Origin: Aeromonas salmonicida subsp. salmonicida
GTDB lineage: Bacteria; Pseudomonadota; Gammaproteobacteria; Enterobacterales; Aeromonadaceae
NCBI RefSeq assembly: GCF_001643305.1
Contig: NZ_LSGW01000055.1
Location: 1 to 63,112 of the forward strand
Length of the DNA: 63,112 bases
Direction of reading: 5' to 3'
Of this stretch, positions 44,641-54,964 are shown one piece after another (position 1 is the stretch's first letter; every line of letters starts with the position of its first letter). Position numbers and translations under genes: made by a program. Under the pieces are notes generated by a model. It did no database searches. It was not told the origin of the DNA and worked only from the letters and a program-made list of their open reading frames with translations.

Positions 44641-45585
44641 AAGCTAGAGGCTATCGACGCCATCCGTCAGGTCGCCCGCAAGCAGGGTTTCGACGAGCGT
44701 CATACCTTCGTGGTCGAGGCGGGGCTGGACTGGAATCAGGTCTACGATGCCTGCCAGGCCATGAGCCTCTTCTCGGCCCGCCAGATCATAGAGCTGGAGC
44801 TGCCGGCCAAGGTCGACAAGGATCTCGCCGCCCGCATCAGCGAGATTGGCAAGCAACTGCATCCGGATCTGCTGCTGGTGCTCAGCGGTGGTCGCCTCAA
44901 CCAGACCCAGATGAAGGCAGCCTGGTTCGACAAGCTCAGCCAGGGCGGTACCTATGTGCCGGTCAATCACCCCGAGCCCCGCTTCTTTCCACGCTGGATG
45001 GGGGCCCGTTTCCAGCGTTTCGGCCTCAAGGCGCTGCCCGATGCCATCAACTTCATGTGTCACTCTTACGAGGGCAACCTGCTGGCCGCGAGCCAGGAGA
45101 TAGAAAAACTGACCCTGCTGGCGCCGCCCCAGCCCATCAGCGTCGCCTATCTGCAAGAGACCATCATACGTCACGCCCACTTCACGCCATTCCAGCTCAT
45201 CGATACCCTGCTGGAAGGCAAGGTAAACCGGGCACAGCGCATTTTGCTGGCCCTGCGCGCCGAGGGCACAGAGCCCGGTATGCTCTCCTGGGCCCTGTGC
45301 CGGGAGCTGGAACAGCTCACCGAGCTGGCCCTGGCTGCCAGAGCCGGCCAGCCGCTGGTGGAGCACTTCTCACGCCTGCGCATCTGGCAGAGCCGCCAGC
45401 AATTGATCCAGCAGGCGCTGACCCGGTTGCCCTTCACCAAGTTGCAGCAGTTGTGGCAACTGATGGCCCAGCTTGACGACGCCTTGCGTCGCTTCGACAC
45501 CGAACGGGCCTGGCTGATGTTGCAGACCCTCGCCCTCGGTTTTCGCGATGGCACTCCCCTGCCTTTGCTCGAGCCAGCATCATGA
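44554..45585 (+). CDS. holA: DNA polymerase III delta subunit
   Basis: 343 aa, AAA+-fold clamp-loader subunit that opens the beta clamp. YLIFGDEPLLKLEAIDAIRQ at the N-terminus and RWMGARFQRFGL and CHSYEGNLLAASQEIEKLTLL in the middle match the family. The start directly overlaps the stop of the vestigial copy. Essential gene, intact here. Confidence 0.94.
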   Translation: MRIYPEQFADHLKTGLKPCYLIFGDEPLLKLEAIDAIRQVARKQGFDERHTFVVEAGLDWNQVYDACQAMSLFSARQIIELELPAKVDKDLAARISEIGKQLHPDLLLVLSGGRLNQTQMKAAWFDKLSQGGTYVPVNHPEPRFFPRWMGARFQRFGLKALPDAINFMCHSYEGNLLAASQEIEKLTLLAPPQPISVAYLQETIIRHAHFTPFQLIDTLLEGKVNRAQRILLALRAEGTEPGMLSWALCRELEQLTELALAARAGQPLVEHFSRLRIWQSRQQLIQQALTRLPFTKLQQLWQLMAQLDDALRRFDTERAWLMLQTLALGFRDGTPLPLLEPAS

Positions 45586-45661
45586 TGAGCTCGCCGCCAG
45601 ACCTGAAGAAACGAAGTGGCCCTGTTGCCACCAAACCATTTGACGACGCGGGGGCAAGGTC

Positions 45662-46306
45662 ATGCTGAAAGCACCCATCGGCCTGCTGGGCGGCACCTTC
45701 GACCCCATCCATATCGGCCATTTGCGGCCGGCCATCGACGCGCGCGACGCACTGGGGCTGGCCGAAATCCGCCTGATACCGAACCATATACCGCCCCACA
45801 AGGCCAATCCCTTCTGTTCGAGCGAGCAGCGCCTCGCCATGGTCAGACTGGCGGCGGCGGAAAATCCGGGGTTTGTAGTGGATGAGCGGGAGCTCAAGCG
45901 GGACAAGCCGTCTTACACCATAGATACCCTGATGGCGCTGCGGGAAGAACTGCCCGATACCCCGCTCTGCTTTCTGATGGGGATGGATTCATTGCTCACG
46001 CTGCCAAGCTGGCATCGCTGGCAGGCACTGCTCGATTACGCCCACCTCGTGGTGAGCGTGCGCCCCGGCTGGCAACCTGACTACCCGACCAAGGTGGCCG
46101 AGCTGCTGGCACGCCATCACACCACGGATGCCACCGCGCTGCACCGGCGCCTTGCCGGCCATATCTGGCTGGCAGACAATCTGCCCATAGCGCTGTCGGC
46201 AACCCGGCTCAGAGAGCTGCTGGCGGCGGGACAGGATCCCCGTTATCTGCTGCCAGCCTCTGTGGCCGATTACATCCGGCAACAGGGCCTCTACCAGGCG
46301 GACTGA
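45662..46306 (+). CDS. nadD: nicotinate-mononucleotide adenylyltransferase
   Basis: 214 aa, makes NaAD from NaMN and ATP in NAD synthesis. [15 protein letters not shown] at the N-terminus carries the nucleotidyltransferase HxGH motif; [14 protein letters not shown] is the C-terminal ISSTxxR-type motif. Lies 76 bases after holA. Confidence 0.95.
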   Translation: MLKAPIGLLGGTFDPIHIGHLRPAIDARDALGLAEIRLIPNHIPPHKANPFCSSEQRLAMVRLAAAENPGFVVDERELKRDKPSYTIDTLMALREELPDTPLCFLMGMDSLLTLPSWHRWQALLDYAHLVVSVRPGWQPDYPTKVAELLARHHTTDATALHRRLAGHIWLADNLPIALSATRLRELLAAGQDPRYLLPASVADYIRQQGLYQAD

Positions 46307-46436
46307 ATGCAACTGGTGCCGACTATTGTCCGGGCCGGTTGCGCACTATATTGATCAACAGGGGCCTGGTTTGCCGACCCGGCATGGCCCCCGCTCCACT
46401 CCCCTTCTCCAGACTGGGAAACGGGAGTGACCATGA

Positions 46437-46442
46437 TATAAT
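46437..46442 (+). promoter_or_regulatory. -10 element upstream of rsfS
   Basis: Consensus TATAAT in the 185-base nadD-rsfS gap, 50 bases before the start codon. No good -35 at the expected spacing. Confidence 0.4.
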
Positions 46443-46491
46443 CCGCCGCCCTGACGTAAGTAGCAGGGCCCCGGAATACAGGAGAGAATCA

Positions 46492-46833
46492 TTGCAAGGC
46501 CAAGAACTGCAAGCCTTTATCGTCGACAAGATCGATGACATGAAAGGCCGCGACATCATCACCCTCGATGTGCGCGGTCAATCCAGCATCACGGACACCA
46601 TGATCGTCTGTTCCGGCAACTCCAGCCGCCACGTCAGCGCCATCGCTCACAATCTGGCCAGCGAAGCTCGTCATGCGGGGCTCGACCTGCTGAGCGTGGA
46701 AGGCCAGCTCACGGGTGAATGGGTACTGGTGGACCTGGGGTCCGTGATAGTGCACGTGATGCAGGATGAGTATCGCGATTTCTACCAACTGGAAAAACTC
46801 TGGAGCGGTGCCGCTCAAGTGAATGCGCAATAG
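46492..46833 (+). CDS. rsfS: ribosomal silencing factor RsfS
   Basis: 113 aa from a TTG start at 46492, directly after [28 protein letters not shown] then aligns with E. coli [21 protein letters not shown]. It binds uL14 and blocks subunit joining in starvation. Core [17 protein letters not shown] and [19 protein letters not shown] are present. An open extension upstream to 46339 has no family counterpart. Confidence 0.93.
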   Translation: MQGQELQAFIVDKIDDMKGRDIITLDVRGQSSITDTMIVCSGNSSRHVSAIAHNLASEARHAGLDLLSVEGQLTGEWVLVDLGSVIVHVMQDEYRDFYQLEKLWSGAAQVNAQ

Positions 46834-46852
46834 GGCACAAGTGTAACAAACG

Positions 46853-47320
46853 ATGAAGATCCAGTTGATTGCAGTGGGCACCAAGATGCCTGCCTGGGTA
46901 GAGCGTGGCTTCGAAGAGTACCGTCGCCGTTTTCCCAAAGACATGCCATTCGAACTCGTCGAAATTGGCGCCGGAAAACGCGGTAAAAATGCCGACATTC
47001 CCCGCATCCTGCAAAAAGAAGGGGAAGCCATGCTGGCCGCTGCCGGCCGCTCGCGTCTTGTGACTCTGGATATCCCTGGCAAACCCTGGACCACGGAACA
47101 ACTCGCCGTGCAACTGGAAGCCTGGAAACTGGATGGCCGCGATGTGGCCCTGCTGGTGGGAGGCCCGGAGGGCTTGTCGCCGGAGTGCAAGGCCGCCGCC
47201 GAACAGAGCTGGTCGCTGTCGCCGCTGACCCTGCCCCATCCGCTGGTACGGGTGCTGGTGGCCGAGAGCCTCTATCGCGCCTGCAGTATTACCACCAATC
47301 ATCCGTATCACAGGGAATAA
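46853..47320 (+). CDS. rlmH: 23S rRNA (pseudouridine1915-N3)-methyltransferase
   Basis: 155 aa SPOUT methyltransferase, the length of E. coli RlmH. SAM-knot residues in [15 protein letters not shown] and the C-terminal [18 protein letters not shown] are diagnostic. Lies 19 bases after rsfS. Confidence 0.97.
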   Translation: MKIQLIAVGTKMPAWVERGFEEYRRRFPKDMPFELVEIGAGKRGKNADIPRILQKEGEAMLAAAGRSRLVTLDIPGKPWTTEQLAVQLEAWKLDGRDVALLVGGPEGLSPECKAAAEQSWSLSPLTLPHPLVRVLVAESLYRACSITTNHPYHRE

Positions 47321-47367
47321 CCCATGGGGTTTTTGTCTTCTCCCTTCGTCAGCCATAAGGTAGCGGC

Positions 47368-49284
47368 ATGCTGAAGAATCGCATCGAAATGCGCGACCAC
47401 AGCGCCGAAGGCCGCCTCTTCTTCCGACGCACCCTGGTCGCCTACATCGGCATGGTGGTGCTGATGCTGGTGTTGCTGGGCAATCTCTATTATCTGCAGG
47501 TCGAGTCCTTCGAAACCTATCAGACCCGATCCAACGACAACCGGATCCGGGTTGTGCCTGTGGCGCCGCCGCGTGGCCTCATCTATGACGCCAATGGCGT
47601 GCTGCTGGCGGAAAACCGCCCGGTTTACAGCCTGGAAATCGTGCCGGAAGAGACCCGGGATCTGGACAAGACCGCCGACGAGCTGATCACCCTGCTGGCT
47701 CTGCCAGAGGGGACCAAGGAGAAGTTCCTGGCCGAGGTCAAGCGTCAGCGCCGCTTCAAGCCGGTCCCCCTGTTCGAGAAGCTGACCGAGTATCAGGTCG
47801 CCCTCTTCTCGGTCAACCAGCACAACTTCCCGGGCGCCAGCATCGAGGCTTACCTCAAGCGTTACTATCCGTTTGGTGACACCCTCACCCATGCGCTGGG
47901 CTATGTGGCCAAGATCAACACCCAGGATGAGGCTCGCCTCAAGAAAGAGGAAAAATTAGCCAACTATGCCGCCACCAAAGACATCGGCAAGCAGGGGGTG
48001 GAGAAATTCTACGAGGATCAGCTGCACGGGGTAGCCGGTTATCAGGAGGTCGAGGTGAACAACCGCGGCCGGGTGGTGCGTACCCTCAAATTCCAGCCGC
48101 CCGAGCCTGGCAAGGACATCTACCTCAACATCGACATCCGCCTGCAACTGAAGGCTCAGGAACTGCTGGCCGGTCGCCGGGGCGCCATCGTCATGATGGA
48201 TCCCAATACGGGCGCCATCCTGGCCATGGAGTCGAGCCCCAGCTATGACCCCAACCTGTTCGTGACCGGCATCTCCAACACCAATTATTCGGCGCTGCTC
48301 AACGATCCGGCACGCCCGCTGGTGAACCGTACCACCCAGGGAATCTATGCACCCGCCTCCACCGTCAAACCCATGATGGCGGTAATGGGGCTGAACGAAG
48401 GGGCCATCACCGCCAACTATCGCTACTTCGGCGGCCCCAGCTTCTCCATTCCGGGCACCACCAAGAAGTTTCGTGACTGGCGCAAATGGGGTCACGGCTG
48501 GCTCGATGTCTACCGCGCCATCGAGGTATCTGCGGATACCTATTTCTACGATCTCGCCTATCGGGTCGGTATCGACAAAATCCACAGCTATATGACCAAG
48601 TTCGGCTTCGGCCAGTACAGTGGCGTGGATCTGTATGAAGAGACCCGAGGTGTCATGCCGTCCCGCGACTGGAAGATGGCACGCTGGCGCCAGCCCTGGT
48701 ATCAGGGGGACACCATCTCCATCGGCATAGGTCAGGGCTACTGGAGCGCCACGCCGATCCAGCTGGCCAAGGCCACCAGCATACTGACCCAGAACGGTCA
48801 CGATGTGACGCCACACCTGCTCAAGAGCACGGCCTCGCAAGAGGGCGTGGTCAATGCCCCCGTCAACCCCAATATCGCCCTTCAGGCCAGGAGTGACAGC
48901 TACTGGCAAGTGGCCAGGGATGGCATGTGGCGCGTCATCAACGGCCATGAAGGAACCGGGCGCCGCGCCTTTGCCAACACCCCCTATAAAGCCGCGGGCA
49001 AGTCAGGTACCGCTCAGGTGGTAGGCATGAAAGAGAACCAGGTCTACAACGCCAAAGCCATGAAGGTGGAGCACCGCGACAACGCGCTGTTCGTCGCCTT
49101 TGCCCCCTTTGATGCGCCCAAGGCCGTGGTGGCCCTGGTGCTGGAAAACGCCGGTGGTGGCAGTAGCATGGCAGCGCCCGTTGCGCGCCAGATGCTGGAT
49201 GCCTATTTGGTACCGCCTGAGCCCCAGCTGCCACCGGCTCCCAAGCCGTCGTCCCCACAGAGCGAGGTCGTTCCCCATGAGTAA
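47368..49284 (+). CDS. mrdA: penicillin-binding protein 2 (elongasome transpeptidase)
   Basis: 638 aa. Membrane helix at about 26-46, dimerisation domain, then transpeptidase with S-x-x-K in [12 protein letters not shown]-x-D in VSADTYFYD and K-S-G-T in AGKSGTAQ. Works with RodA in side-wall peptidoglycan synthesis. Overlaps mrdB by 8 bases. Confidence 0.96.
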   Translation: MLKNRIEMRDHSAEGRLFFRRTLVAYIGMVVLMLVLLGNLYYLQVESFETYQTRSNDNRIRVVPVAPPRGLIYDANGVLLAENRPVYSLEIVPEETRDLDKTADELITLLALPEGTKEKFLAEVKRQRRFKPVPLFEKLTEYQVALFSVNQHNFPGASIEAYLKRYYPFGDTLTHALGYVAKINTQDEARLKKEEKLANYAATKDIGKQGVEKFYEDQLHGVAGYQEVEVNNRGRVVRTLKFQPPEPGKDIYLNIDIRLQLKAQELLAGRRGAIVMMDPNTGAILAMESSPSYDPNLFVTGISNTNYSALLNDPARPLVNRTTQGIYAPASTVKPMMAVMGLNEGAITANYRYFGGPSFSIPGTTKKFRDWRKWGHGWLDVYRAIEVSADTYFYDLAYRVGIDKIHSYMTKFGFGQYSGVDLYEETRGVMPSRDWKMARWRQPWYQGDTISIGIGQGYWSATPIQLAKATSILTQNGHDVTPHLLKSTASQEGVVNAPVNPNIALQARSDSYWQVARDGMWRVINGHEGTGRRAFANTPYKAAGKSGTAQVVGMKENQVYNAKAMKVEHRDNALFVAFAPFDAPKAVVALVLENAGGGSSMAAPVARQMLDAYLVPPEPQLPPAPKPSSPQSEVVPHE

Positions 49285-50380
49285 TTCCTCACGGCAGCAG
49301 AGTCTCTGGTACAAACTGCACATCGACCTGCCCCTTTTTCTCGGCCTGCTGGCCCTGATGTCCCTCTCCATGGTGGTGCTCTACTCCGCCTCCGGTCAGG
49401 ATGTGGATTCCATAGTGCGCCAGCTGGTACGCGGCGGCTTGGCCTTCGGCCTGATGATAGGCCTGGCCCAGTTGCCTCCCTCACTCTATGCGCGCTGGTC
49501 GATCCCCCTGTTTGTGGTCGTGGTCTTGCTGCTGATCGCGGTGGACGTATTTGGCCACATCGGCAAGGGGGCACAGCGCTGGCTTGATCTTGGCTTCATG
49601 AAGTTCCAGCCCTCTGAGGTGATGAAGCTCTCCATGCCCGTCATGGTGGCAGCCTGGCTCAGTCGCCACTCCCTGCCTCCCAAATTCAGCCATGTGATCA
49701 TTGCGCTGCTGATGGTGTTGCTGCCGACCCTGCTGATCGCGGCTCAGCCCGATCTCGGCACCTCCATACTGGTGGCCGCTTCCGGCTTCTTCGTCATCTT
49801 CTTGGCGGGGATCAGCTGGTGGCTGATTGCTCTGGCGGTGATGCTGATCTGCGCCTTCATGCCGGTACTCTGGTTCTTCCTGATGCACGACTACCAGCGC
49901 CAGCGGGTACTGATGCTGCTAGACCCCGAGAAAGACCCCCTGGGTCGGGGCTATCACATCATACAGTCCAAGATAGCGATCGGTTCGGGTGGCGTGTTTG
50001 GCAAAGGCTGGCTGCAAGGCACCCAGTCCCAGCTGGAGTTTCTGCCCGAACGCCACACCGACTTTATCTTTGCGGTCTTCAGCGAAGAGTTCGGACTGGT
50101 GGGCGTGGCTCTGCTGCTGGTCATCTATCTCTACATCATCAGCCGCTGCCTGTTTATCTCCATGCAGGCCCAGAACAGCTTCGAGCGTCTGCTCGGTGGC
50201 GCCCTGACCCTCACCTTCTTCGTCTATGTGTTCGTCAACATGGGCATGGTGAGCGGCATACTACCTGTGGTGGGGGTGCCACTGCCGCTGGTGAGCTATG
50301 GCGGCACCTCAATGGTGACCCTGATGGCCGGCTTCGGCATTCTGATGTCCATCCAGACTCACAGAAGGCTGCTGGCCTGA
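49277..50380 (+). CDS. mrdB: RodA, SEDS peptidoglycan glycosyltransferase
   Basis: 367 aa with ten membrane helices. SEDS features: [20 protein letters not shown] with the conserved Lys, [13 protein letters not shown] with the catalytic Asp, and [13 protein letters not shown] near the end. ATG at 49277 lies inside the end of mrdA. Its stop overlaps the mltB start (TGATG). Confidence 0.96.
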   Translation: MSNSSRQQSLWYKLHIDLPLFLGLLALMSLSMVVLYSASGQDVDSIVRQLVRGGLAFGLMIGLAQLPPSLYARWSIPLFVVVVLLLIAVDVFGHIGKGAQRWLDLGFMKFQPSEVMKLSMPVMVAAWLSRHSLPPKFSHVIIALLMVLLPTLLIAAQPDLGTSILVAASGFFVIFLAGISWWLIALAVMLICAFMPVLWFFLMHDYQRQRVLMLLDPEKDPLGRGYHIIQSKIAIGSGGVFGKGWLQGTQSQLEFLPERHTDFIFAVFSEEFGLVGVALLLVIYLYIISRCLFISMQAQNSFERLLGGALTLTFFVYVFVNMGMVSGILPVVGVPLPLVSYGGTSMVTLMAGFGILMSIQTHRRLLA

Positions 50381-51299
50381 TGAAATCATGGTGGCTGGCA
50401 CTCGCACTGTGCTCGCTGGCAGCGAACGCGACCGTTTCGCCCGAGCGACTGAGCCTGCTGGCGGAGCAGCAGCAGGTGCCGCTGGCAGCATTGCAGGATG
50501 CTGCCGCCAAGGCGCGGTTGCGCCAGGAGATCCTGGACACTATCAGCCGCCCTTGGGAAGCCAAACCCTGGCATCGCTATCGACCGCTGTTTGTGACGCC
50601 AAGCCGCATTCAGGACGGGGTCAGCTTCTGGCAACGCCATGCCGATGTCCTGGCGCGGGCCGAGCAGACCTATCGTGTGCCCGCCGCCCTCATCGTCGCC
50701 ATCATAGGCATCGAAACCTTCTATGGCCGCCAGATGGGCCGCCACTCAGTGCTCGACAGTCTCTACACCCTGGGCTTCCACTATCCGGAACGCAGCGACT
50801 TCTTTGCCAAGGAGTTTGCCCAGCTGGTGCTGCTGGCAGAGGAGGAACAGTGGCCCCTCACCACTCTCAAGGGATCCTATGCCGGTGCCATGGGAATGGG
50901 GCAGTTCATGCCCTCCAGTTATCGCCACTACGCGGTCGACTTTGACGGCGCTGGGGCGAGTCTGCCGTCGAGCCCGCCTTGATCGGTCTGGCCCCCGTCA
51001 GTACCCTGCTCAGACCCGAGCCTGAACTCAAGCAGCAGTGGGCAGAGCTGGCCGCCGCCGGCATTGAAGTCGCCACGCAGCTGGCGCCACAGACGCCGGT
51101 GAAGTTGCTGGCATTGGAACAGGCCGATGGACCGGAATACTGGGTCGCGCGCCACAATTTTTACGTGATCACCCGCTATAACCGCAGCCCTCTCTATGCG
51201 ATGGCGGTGCATCAACTCAGTCAAGCAATCCAGGAAGCGTATGCATCAGAGCCACAAATTTCTCCCGCTCAGCCTGACCTTGTTGTTGGCCGCCTGTAG
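50380..51299 (+). pseudogene. mltB: lytic murein transglycosylase B, disrupted by internal deletion
   Basis: The first frame (50380-50982) encodes about 200 aa with catalytic Glu in IIGIETFYGRQMG and GSYAGAMGMGQFMPSSYRHY, then ends in a nonsense tail ASLPSSPP. The family continuation resumes in another frame as WGESAVEPALIG from about 50952 to the stop at 51299 (NFYVITRYNRSPLYAMAVHQL). What is missing is the conserved DLW..DAIGSVANYFKAHG segment of about 25-30 codons, so a deletion of roughly 80-90 bases not divisible by three joined GACGGCG to CTGGGGCGAG near 50950. The second part runs 59 bases into rlpA. The truncated product keeps its catalytic Glu but lacks the C-terminal fold. Confidence 0.85.
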
Positions 51300-52191
51300 C
51301 AGCCAGCCGGAACAACTCCCCCTGCCGCAGGCTCCCATGCCCCAGGAAAAACCCCAGGTCATAGAGATACCACAAGCCACGGGGGCCATTCCGCGCCCCG
51401 AGCCCCTGAGTGCCAGCGGCAACCGTGACTACTGGATTGGCAAGCAGAAGAACGAGGTGTGGCGCGACATCAAGCACTATACCGAAGAGGGTACCGCCAG
51501 CTGGCTGGCCCCGGATCTGGACGGTCAGAAGACCGCCAACGGCGACGTGCTGGACAGCAAACTGTTCAGCGCCGCCCACCGCAATCTGCCGCTGCCCAGC
51601 TATGTGCGGGTCACCAACCTGAGCAACGGGCTGGAAACCATAGTGCGAGTCAACGATAGGGGTCCCTTTGGCAGTGATCGTCTCATCGATCTCTCCTACG
51701 CTGCCGCCAAACAGCTGGATATGATCGATAGCGGTGAAGCGAGAGTCCGGTTGGAGCTTATCAACGACACACCGGATCAGATGATGATCATTGAGCCGAT
51801 GAAGCCCATCGCAATGACCCCGACGGCCGCAGCAGCGCCCAAGACGATATCGCAAGATGGCTTCCTGGGTGAACCGACCGCGCTGGCGATGGCAACCCCT
51901 GCTGCTGCCGCGCCCGTCAAAGCCCCGGCAGCCAAACCGGCACCGGCCAAGGCAGCCGCCCCCGCCAGCAATGGCGACGGCAAGATGATCCAGGTGCTGG
52001 CCAGTGGATCCAAAGAGAGAGCCGAGGCCATGGGCAAGGTGATGACCCAGCGCTACGGCGTGCCGTATCAAGTGGTGACACACAATGCCCTCTTCCGCGT
52101 CCTGCTGGGCCCGGTCGCCGCCAATCAGCAGGCCACCCTGCTGGCACAGATCCGTCAGGGGGGGCTGGAGCAAGCCTTTATCGTCCCCTGA
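51241..52191 (+). CDS. rlpA: septal-ring lytic transglycosylase RlpA
   Basis: 316 aa lipoprotein (lipobox LLAAC). Double-psi beta barrel at about 85-180 (EEGTASWLAPDLDGQKTANG, RVNDRGPFGSDRLIDLS, with catalytic Asp) cleaves denuded glycan strands. Ala/Pro-rich linker, then a SPOR domain at about 245-316 that targets septal peptidoglycan. AGGAAG precedes ATG 51241. Confidence 0.93.
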   Translation: MHQSHKFLPLSLTLLLAACSSQPEQLPLPQAPMPQEKPQVIEIPQATGAIPRPEPLSASGNRDYWIGKQKNEVWRDIKHYTEEGTASWLAPDLDGQKTANGDVLDSKLFSAAHRNLPLPSYVRVTNLSNGLETIVRVNDRGPFGSDRLIDLSYAAAKQLDMIDSGEARVRLELINDTPDQMMIIEPMKPIAMTPTAAAAPKTISQDGFLGEPTALAMATPAAAAPVKAPAAKPAPAKAAAPASNGDGKMIQVLASGSKERAEAMGKVMTQRYGVPYQVVTHNALFRVLLGPVAANQQATLLAQIRQGGLEQAFIVP

Positions 52192-52231
52192 GCCGTGTGG
52201 CTCATATGAAGGTGGCCACCGCCATCTTGAT

Positions 52232-52262
52232 GGGTATCACGTCGTTTCCCGGCGTGATACCC
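52232..52262 (+). other. hairpin between rlpA and dacA
   Basis: GGGTATCACG (52232-52241) pairs perfectly with CGTGATACCC (52253-52262). No T tract; processing or partial termination are both possible. Confidence 0.5.
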
Positions 52263-52386
52263 ACTACTGATGGATAAAAAACCAGGCCAGATGGCACGTC
52301 GGACTATGACCAACGGGCGCTTCTGGTATAGTTAAGCCCGCATTTTAACTTGGGTTACCCCCCATCCAGGCTCCAGGAATTTCAAG

Positions 52387-53577
52387 ATGTCCAAATTTGC
52401 CCGTTCAGTTATTCTGGCCTCCCTGATAAGCGCCACCGCCCAGGCCAACACACCTGTACCCACACCGAACGCCGCCCCCATGGTCGTTCCCGCCGCGCCG
52501 GAGATCTCCGCCAAGGCCCATATTCTGATCGACTACTACTCGGGCCAGGTACTGGCAGAAGCCAACGCCGATGAACGCCTGCCGCCCGCCAGCCTGACCA
52601 AGATGATGACCTCCTACATCATTGGTCACGAGCTGCTGGAAGGAAACATCAAGAACACCGACATGGTGACCATCAGCAAGAACGCTTGGTCCAAAAACTA
52701 CACCGACTCCTCCAAGATGTTTATCGAGGTGGGCAAGCAGGTCTCCGTCGATGACCTGAACAAGGGCATCATCATCCAGTCCGGCAACGACGCCTGCGTC
52801 GCCATGGCCGAGTTCCTGGCGGGCAGCACTGACTCCTTCGCCAGTCTGATGAATGCCTGGTCCGCCAAGCTGGGGATGAAAGATACCCAATTCAAAAACC
52901 CCCACGGACTGGATGAAGAAGGTCACTACAGTACTGCTCGCGACATGGCTCGTCTGGGTCAGGCCCTGATCCACGATCAGCCGGAGGAGTACAAGATCTA
53001 CGCCCAGAAATCCTTCGTGTTCAACGGCATCACCCAGCACAACCGCAACCGCCTGCTGTGGGATCAGTCCCTGCAAGTGGATGGCATCAAAACAGGCCAC
53101 GTCAGCCAGGTTGGTTACAATCTGGTCTCCTCCGCCACCAACAATGAAGGCATGCGCCTGATCGCCGTTGTGCTGGGCGCCAGCAGCGAAGGTTCCCGCG
53201 CCGCCGAGAGCAAGAAACTGCTCACCTACGGCTTCCGTTTCTTCCAGAGCCTGACCCCGTACAAGGCCGGCACCGAGCTGGTCACCCAGAAGATCTGGAT
53301 GGGTGACAAGCCGGAAGTGAAACTGGGTGTCGACAAGGACGTATCAGTGCTGGTCACCCGTGGTCAGGGCAACAACCTGAAGGCGGATTTCCAGCTTGAA
53401 AGCGAACTGAAAGCACCGCTGGCCAAGGGTCAGCGAGTGGGCACAGTATTCCTGAAGCAGGGCGACAAGGAGATCAAGCAGGTTCCCCTGGTTGCGCTGG
53501 AAGAAGTGCAGGAAGGCGGTCTGATGAGCCGTCTGTGGGATTACCTGGTACTGCTGGTCACCAGCTGGTTCAAGTAA
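52387..53577 (+). CDS. dacA: D-alanyl-D-alanine carboxypeptidase (PBP5)
   Basis: 396 aa. Signal peptide (about 1-20), then a class A carboxypeptidase with S-x-x-K in PPASLTKMM, S-x-N in QSGNDACVAMAE and K-T-G in GIKTGHVSQVGYN. Beta-rich PBP5 C-terminal domain and a terminal amphipathic anchor helix (SRLWDYLVLLVTSWFK). It trims pentapeptides in the periplasm. Confidence 0.96.
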   Translation: MSKFARSVILASLISATAQANTPVPTPNAAPMVVPAAPEISAKAHILIDYYSGQVLAEANADERLPPASLTKMMTSYIIGHELLEGNIKNTDMVTISKNAWSKNYTDSSKMFIEVGKQVSVDDLNKGIIIQSGNDACVAMAEFLAGSTDSFASLMNAWSAKLGMKDTQFKNPHGLDEEGHYSTARDMARLGQALIHDQPEEYKIYAQKSFVFNGITQHNRNRLLWDQSLQVDGIKTGHVSQVGYNLVSSATNNEGMRLIAVVLGASSEGSRAAESKKLLTYGFRFFQSLTPYKAGTELVTQKIWMGDKPEVKLGVDKDVSVLVTRGQGNNLKADFQLESELKAPLAKGQRVGTVFLKQGDKEIKQVPLVALEEVQEGGLMSRLWDYLVLLVTSWFK

Positions 53578-53601
53578 GCCACAGGATAAAATAGTGATAA
53601 A

Positions 53602-53627
53602 AGAGCGGCGCCAATAGGCGCCGCTCT
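53602..53627 (-). terminator. minus-strand terminator in the dacA-ybeD gap
   Basis: AGAGCGGCGCC (53602-53612) pairs perfectly with GGCGCCGCTCT (53617-53627). The T tract (CTCTTTTATC) follows only on the minus strand, so it ends leftward transcripts. It begins five bases after the stop of the small minus-strand frame below. Confidence 0.7.
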
Positions 53628-53631
53628 CCAG

Positions 53632-53829
53632 TTAGAGTCTCTGTGAGCGAATAACCCTGCAATCTGCAGGTTCCGCCGCCAGCTGATTTGTGGTAAAAAG
53701 CAGCACCTCCATGTCTTGTCGATCAGTCTGGGCCTTGATCCCGGCCGGGGCAATGCCCATATAGACTTGTACTGGCGGCCCTGATGGGCCATAGGCCACT
53801 TGGCCACACAAGATGAAAGATAAGGTCAT
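53632..53829 (-). CDS. possible small protein, 65 aa
   Basis: Minus-strand frame starting MTLSFILCGQVAYGPSGPPV and ending in AEPADCRVIRSQRL. The composition looks protein-like, and an intrinsic terminator lies five bases after its stop, which is the main support. Against it: no clear ribosome binding site, and only 27 bases separate its start from that of divergent ybeD, so its promoter would lie inside ybeD. Family not recognised; it could also be the tail of a lost gene. Confidence 0.45.
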   Translation of the reverse strand: MTLSFILCGQVAYGPSGPPVQVYMGIAPAGIKAQTDRQDMEVLLFTTNQLAAEPADCRVIRSQRL

Positions 53830-53856
53830 CCCGTGATGACGCCAAAAGGTGAGTAG

Positions 53857-54120
53857 ATGAATACCAAGTTTGATGAACTGCTGGAGTTCCCCTGCAAGTT
53901 CCCGTTCAAGGTGCTCGGCGTAGCCGATCCGGCACTGCCTGATCTGGTGGTAGAAGTGCTGCAGCAGCACGCCCCAGGCACTTACAGCCCGACCGTTCAA
54001 CCCAGCACCAAGGGTAACTACCACTCGGTGCGGGTCACTGTGACGGCCCAGAGCAAGGAACATATCGAAGCCATGTACACAGCTCTCGGCAAGATCGAGC
54101 TGGTTCGCTACGTTCTGTAA
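53857..54120 (+). CDS. ybeD: DUF493 family protein YbeD
   Basis: 87 aa, ferredoxin-like ACT-type fold, the same length as E. coli Ybe[18 protein letters not shown] and a C-terminal IELVRYVL are family-typical. Found between dacA and lipB as in E. coli; function unknown, lipoate link by context only. Confidence 0.93.
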   Translation: MNTKFDELLEFPCKFPFKVLGVADPALPDLVVEVLQQHAPGTYSPTVQPSTKGNYHSVRVTVTAQSKEHIEAMYTALGKIELVRYVL

Positions 54121-54201
54121 GCCACCTCTCTCGCCCCGCCAGGGGCGATTGATTTTGTGCAATCCTGTTTTGCCGACTCAAGCGCCTGTCAGTGAGGAAC
54201 C

Positions 54202-54879
54202 ATGTCACTCCAGATCCCCGCCCAACCACAGCTGTTAGTCAGACAGTTGGGTCGCCGCCCCTACCAGCCGGTATGGGATGCCATGAAGGCCTTCACCGAT
54301 AACCGCACCAGCGATACCCCGGATGAGTTCTGGGTGGTGGAGCACGATCCCGTCTACACCCAGGGCCAGGCTGGCAAGGCCGAGCATCTGCTCGCTCCCG
54401 GTGACATCCCCGTGGTGCAGAGCGATCGTGGCGGTCAGGTGACCTACCACGGCCCCGGCCAGCTGGTGCTCTATGTACTGGTGGATGTGCGCCGCAGCAA
54501 GCTGTCGGTACGCGAGCTGGTGACCTGCCTGGAAACCGCCATCATCAATACCCTGGCAAAAAGCGATATCCAGGCCTATGCCAAGGCCGATGCCCCCGGC
54601 GTCTATGTGACCAACGAGCTGGGCATGGAGGCCAAACTCGCCTCCCTGGGCCTGCGGATCCGCAAGGGTTGCTCGTTTCACGGCCTGGCACTCAACATCA
54701 ACATGGACATGACCCCCTTCCTGCGCATCAACCCGTGCGGCTATGCGGGCATGGCCATGACCCAGACCAGCGCCCTGGGTGGCCCGCAAAGCGTGGCCGA
54801 GGCGCAAGCCATTCTGGTGGCCGAACTGGCCAGCCTGATTGGCTATCAAACGATCACGAATGCCGACGATACCCCATGA
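54202..54879 (+). CDS. lipB: lipoyl(octanoyl) transferase
   Basis: 225 aa, moves octanoate from acyl carrier protein to lipoyl domains. [16 protein letters not shown], the catalytic Lys in [13 protein letters not shown] and the catalytic Cys in INPCGYAGM are present. Confidence 0.96.
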   Translation: MSLQIPAQPQLLVRQLGRRPYQPVWDAMKAFTDNRTSDTPDEFWVVEHDPVYTQGQAGKAEHLLAPGDIPVVQSDRGGQVTYHGPGQLVLYVLVDVRRSKLSVRELVTCLETAIINTLAKSDIQAYAKADAPGVYVTNELGMEAKLASLGLRIRKGCSFHGLALNINMDMTPFLRINPCGYAGMAMTQTSALGGPQSVAEAQAILVAELASLIGYQTITNADDTP

Positions 54880-54964
54880 GCAAGCCCATGCCGGGCGTCC
54901 ATGAGGGCATGAAAATGGCCCAAACGGCTATCAACCAGACAATAACAAACACCGAGAGTGAATC

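Noticed and set aside
46339..46491. N-terminal extension of rsfS by 51 codons
   Set aside because: It covers the promoter region and has no family counterpart; the TTG at 46492 sits directly after AGGAGAG and aligns with known RsfS.
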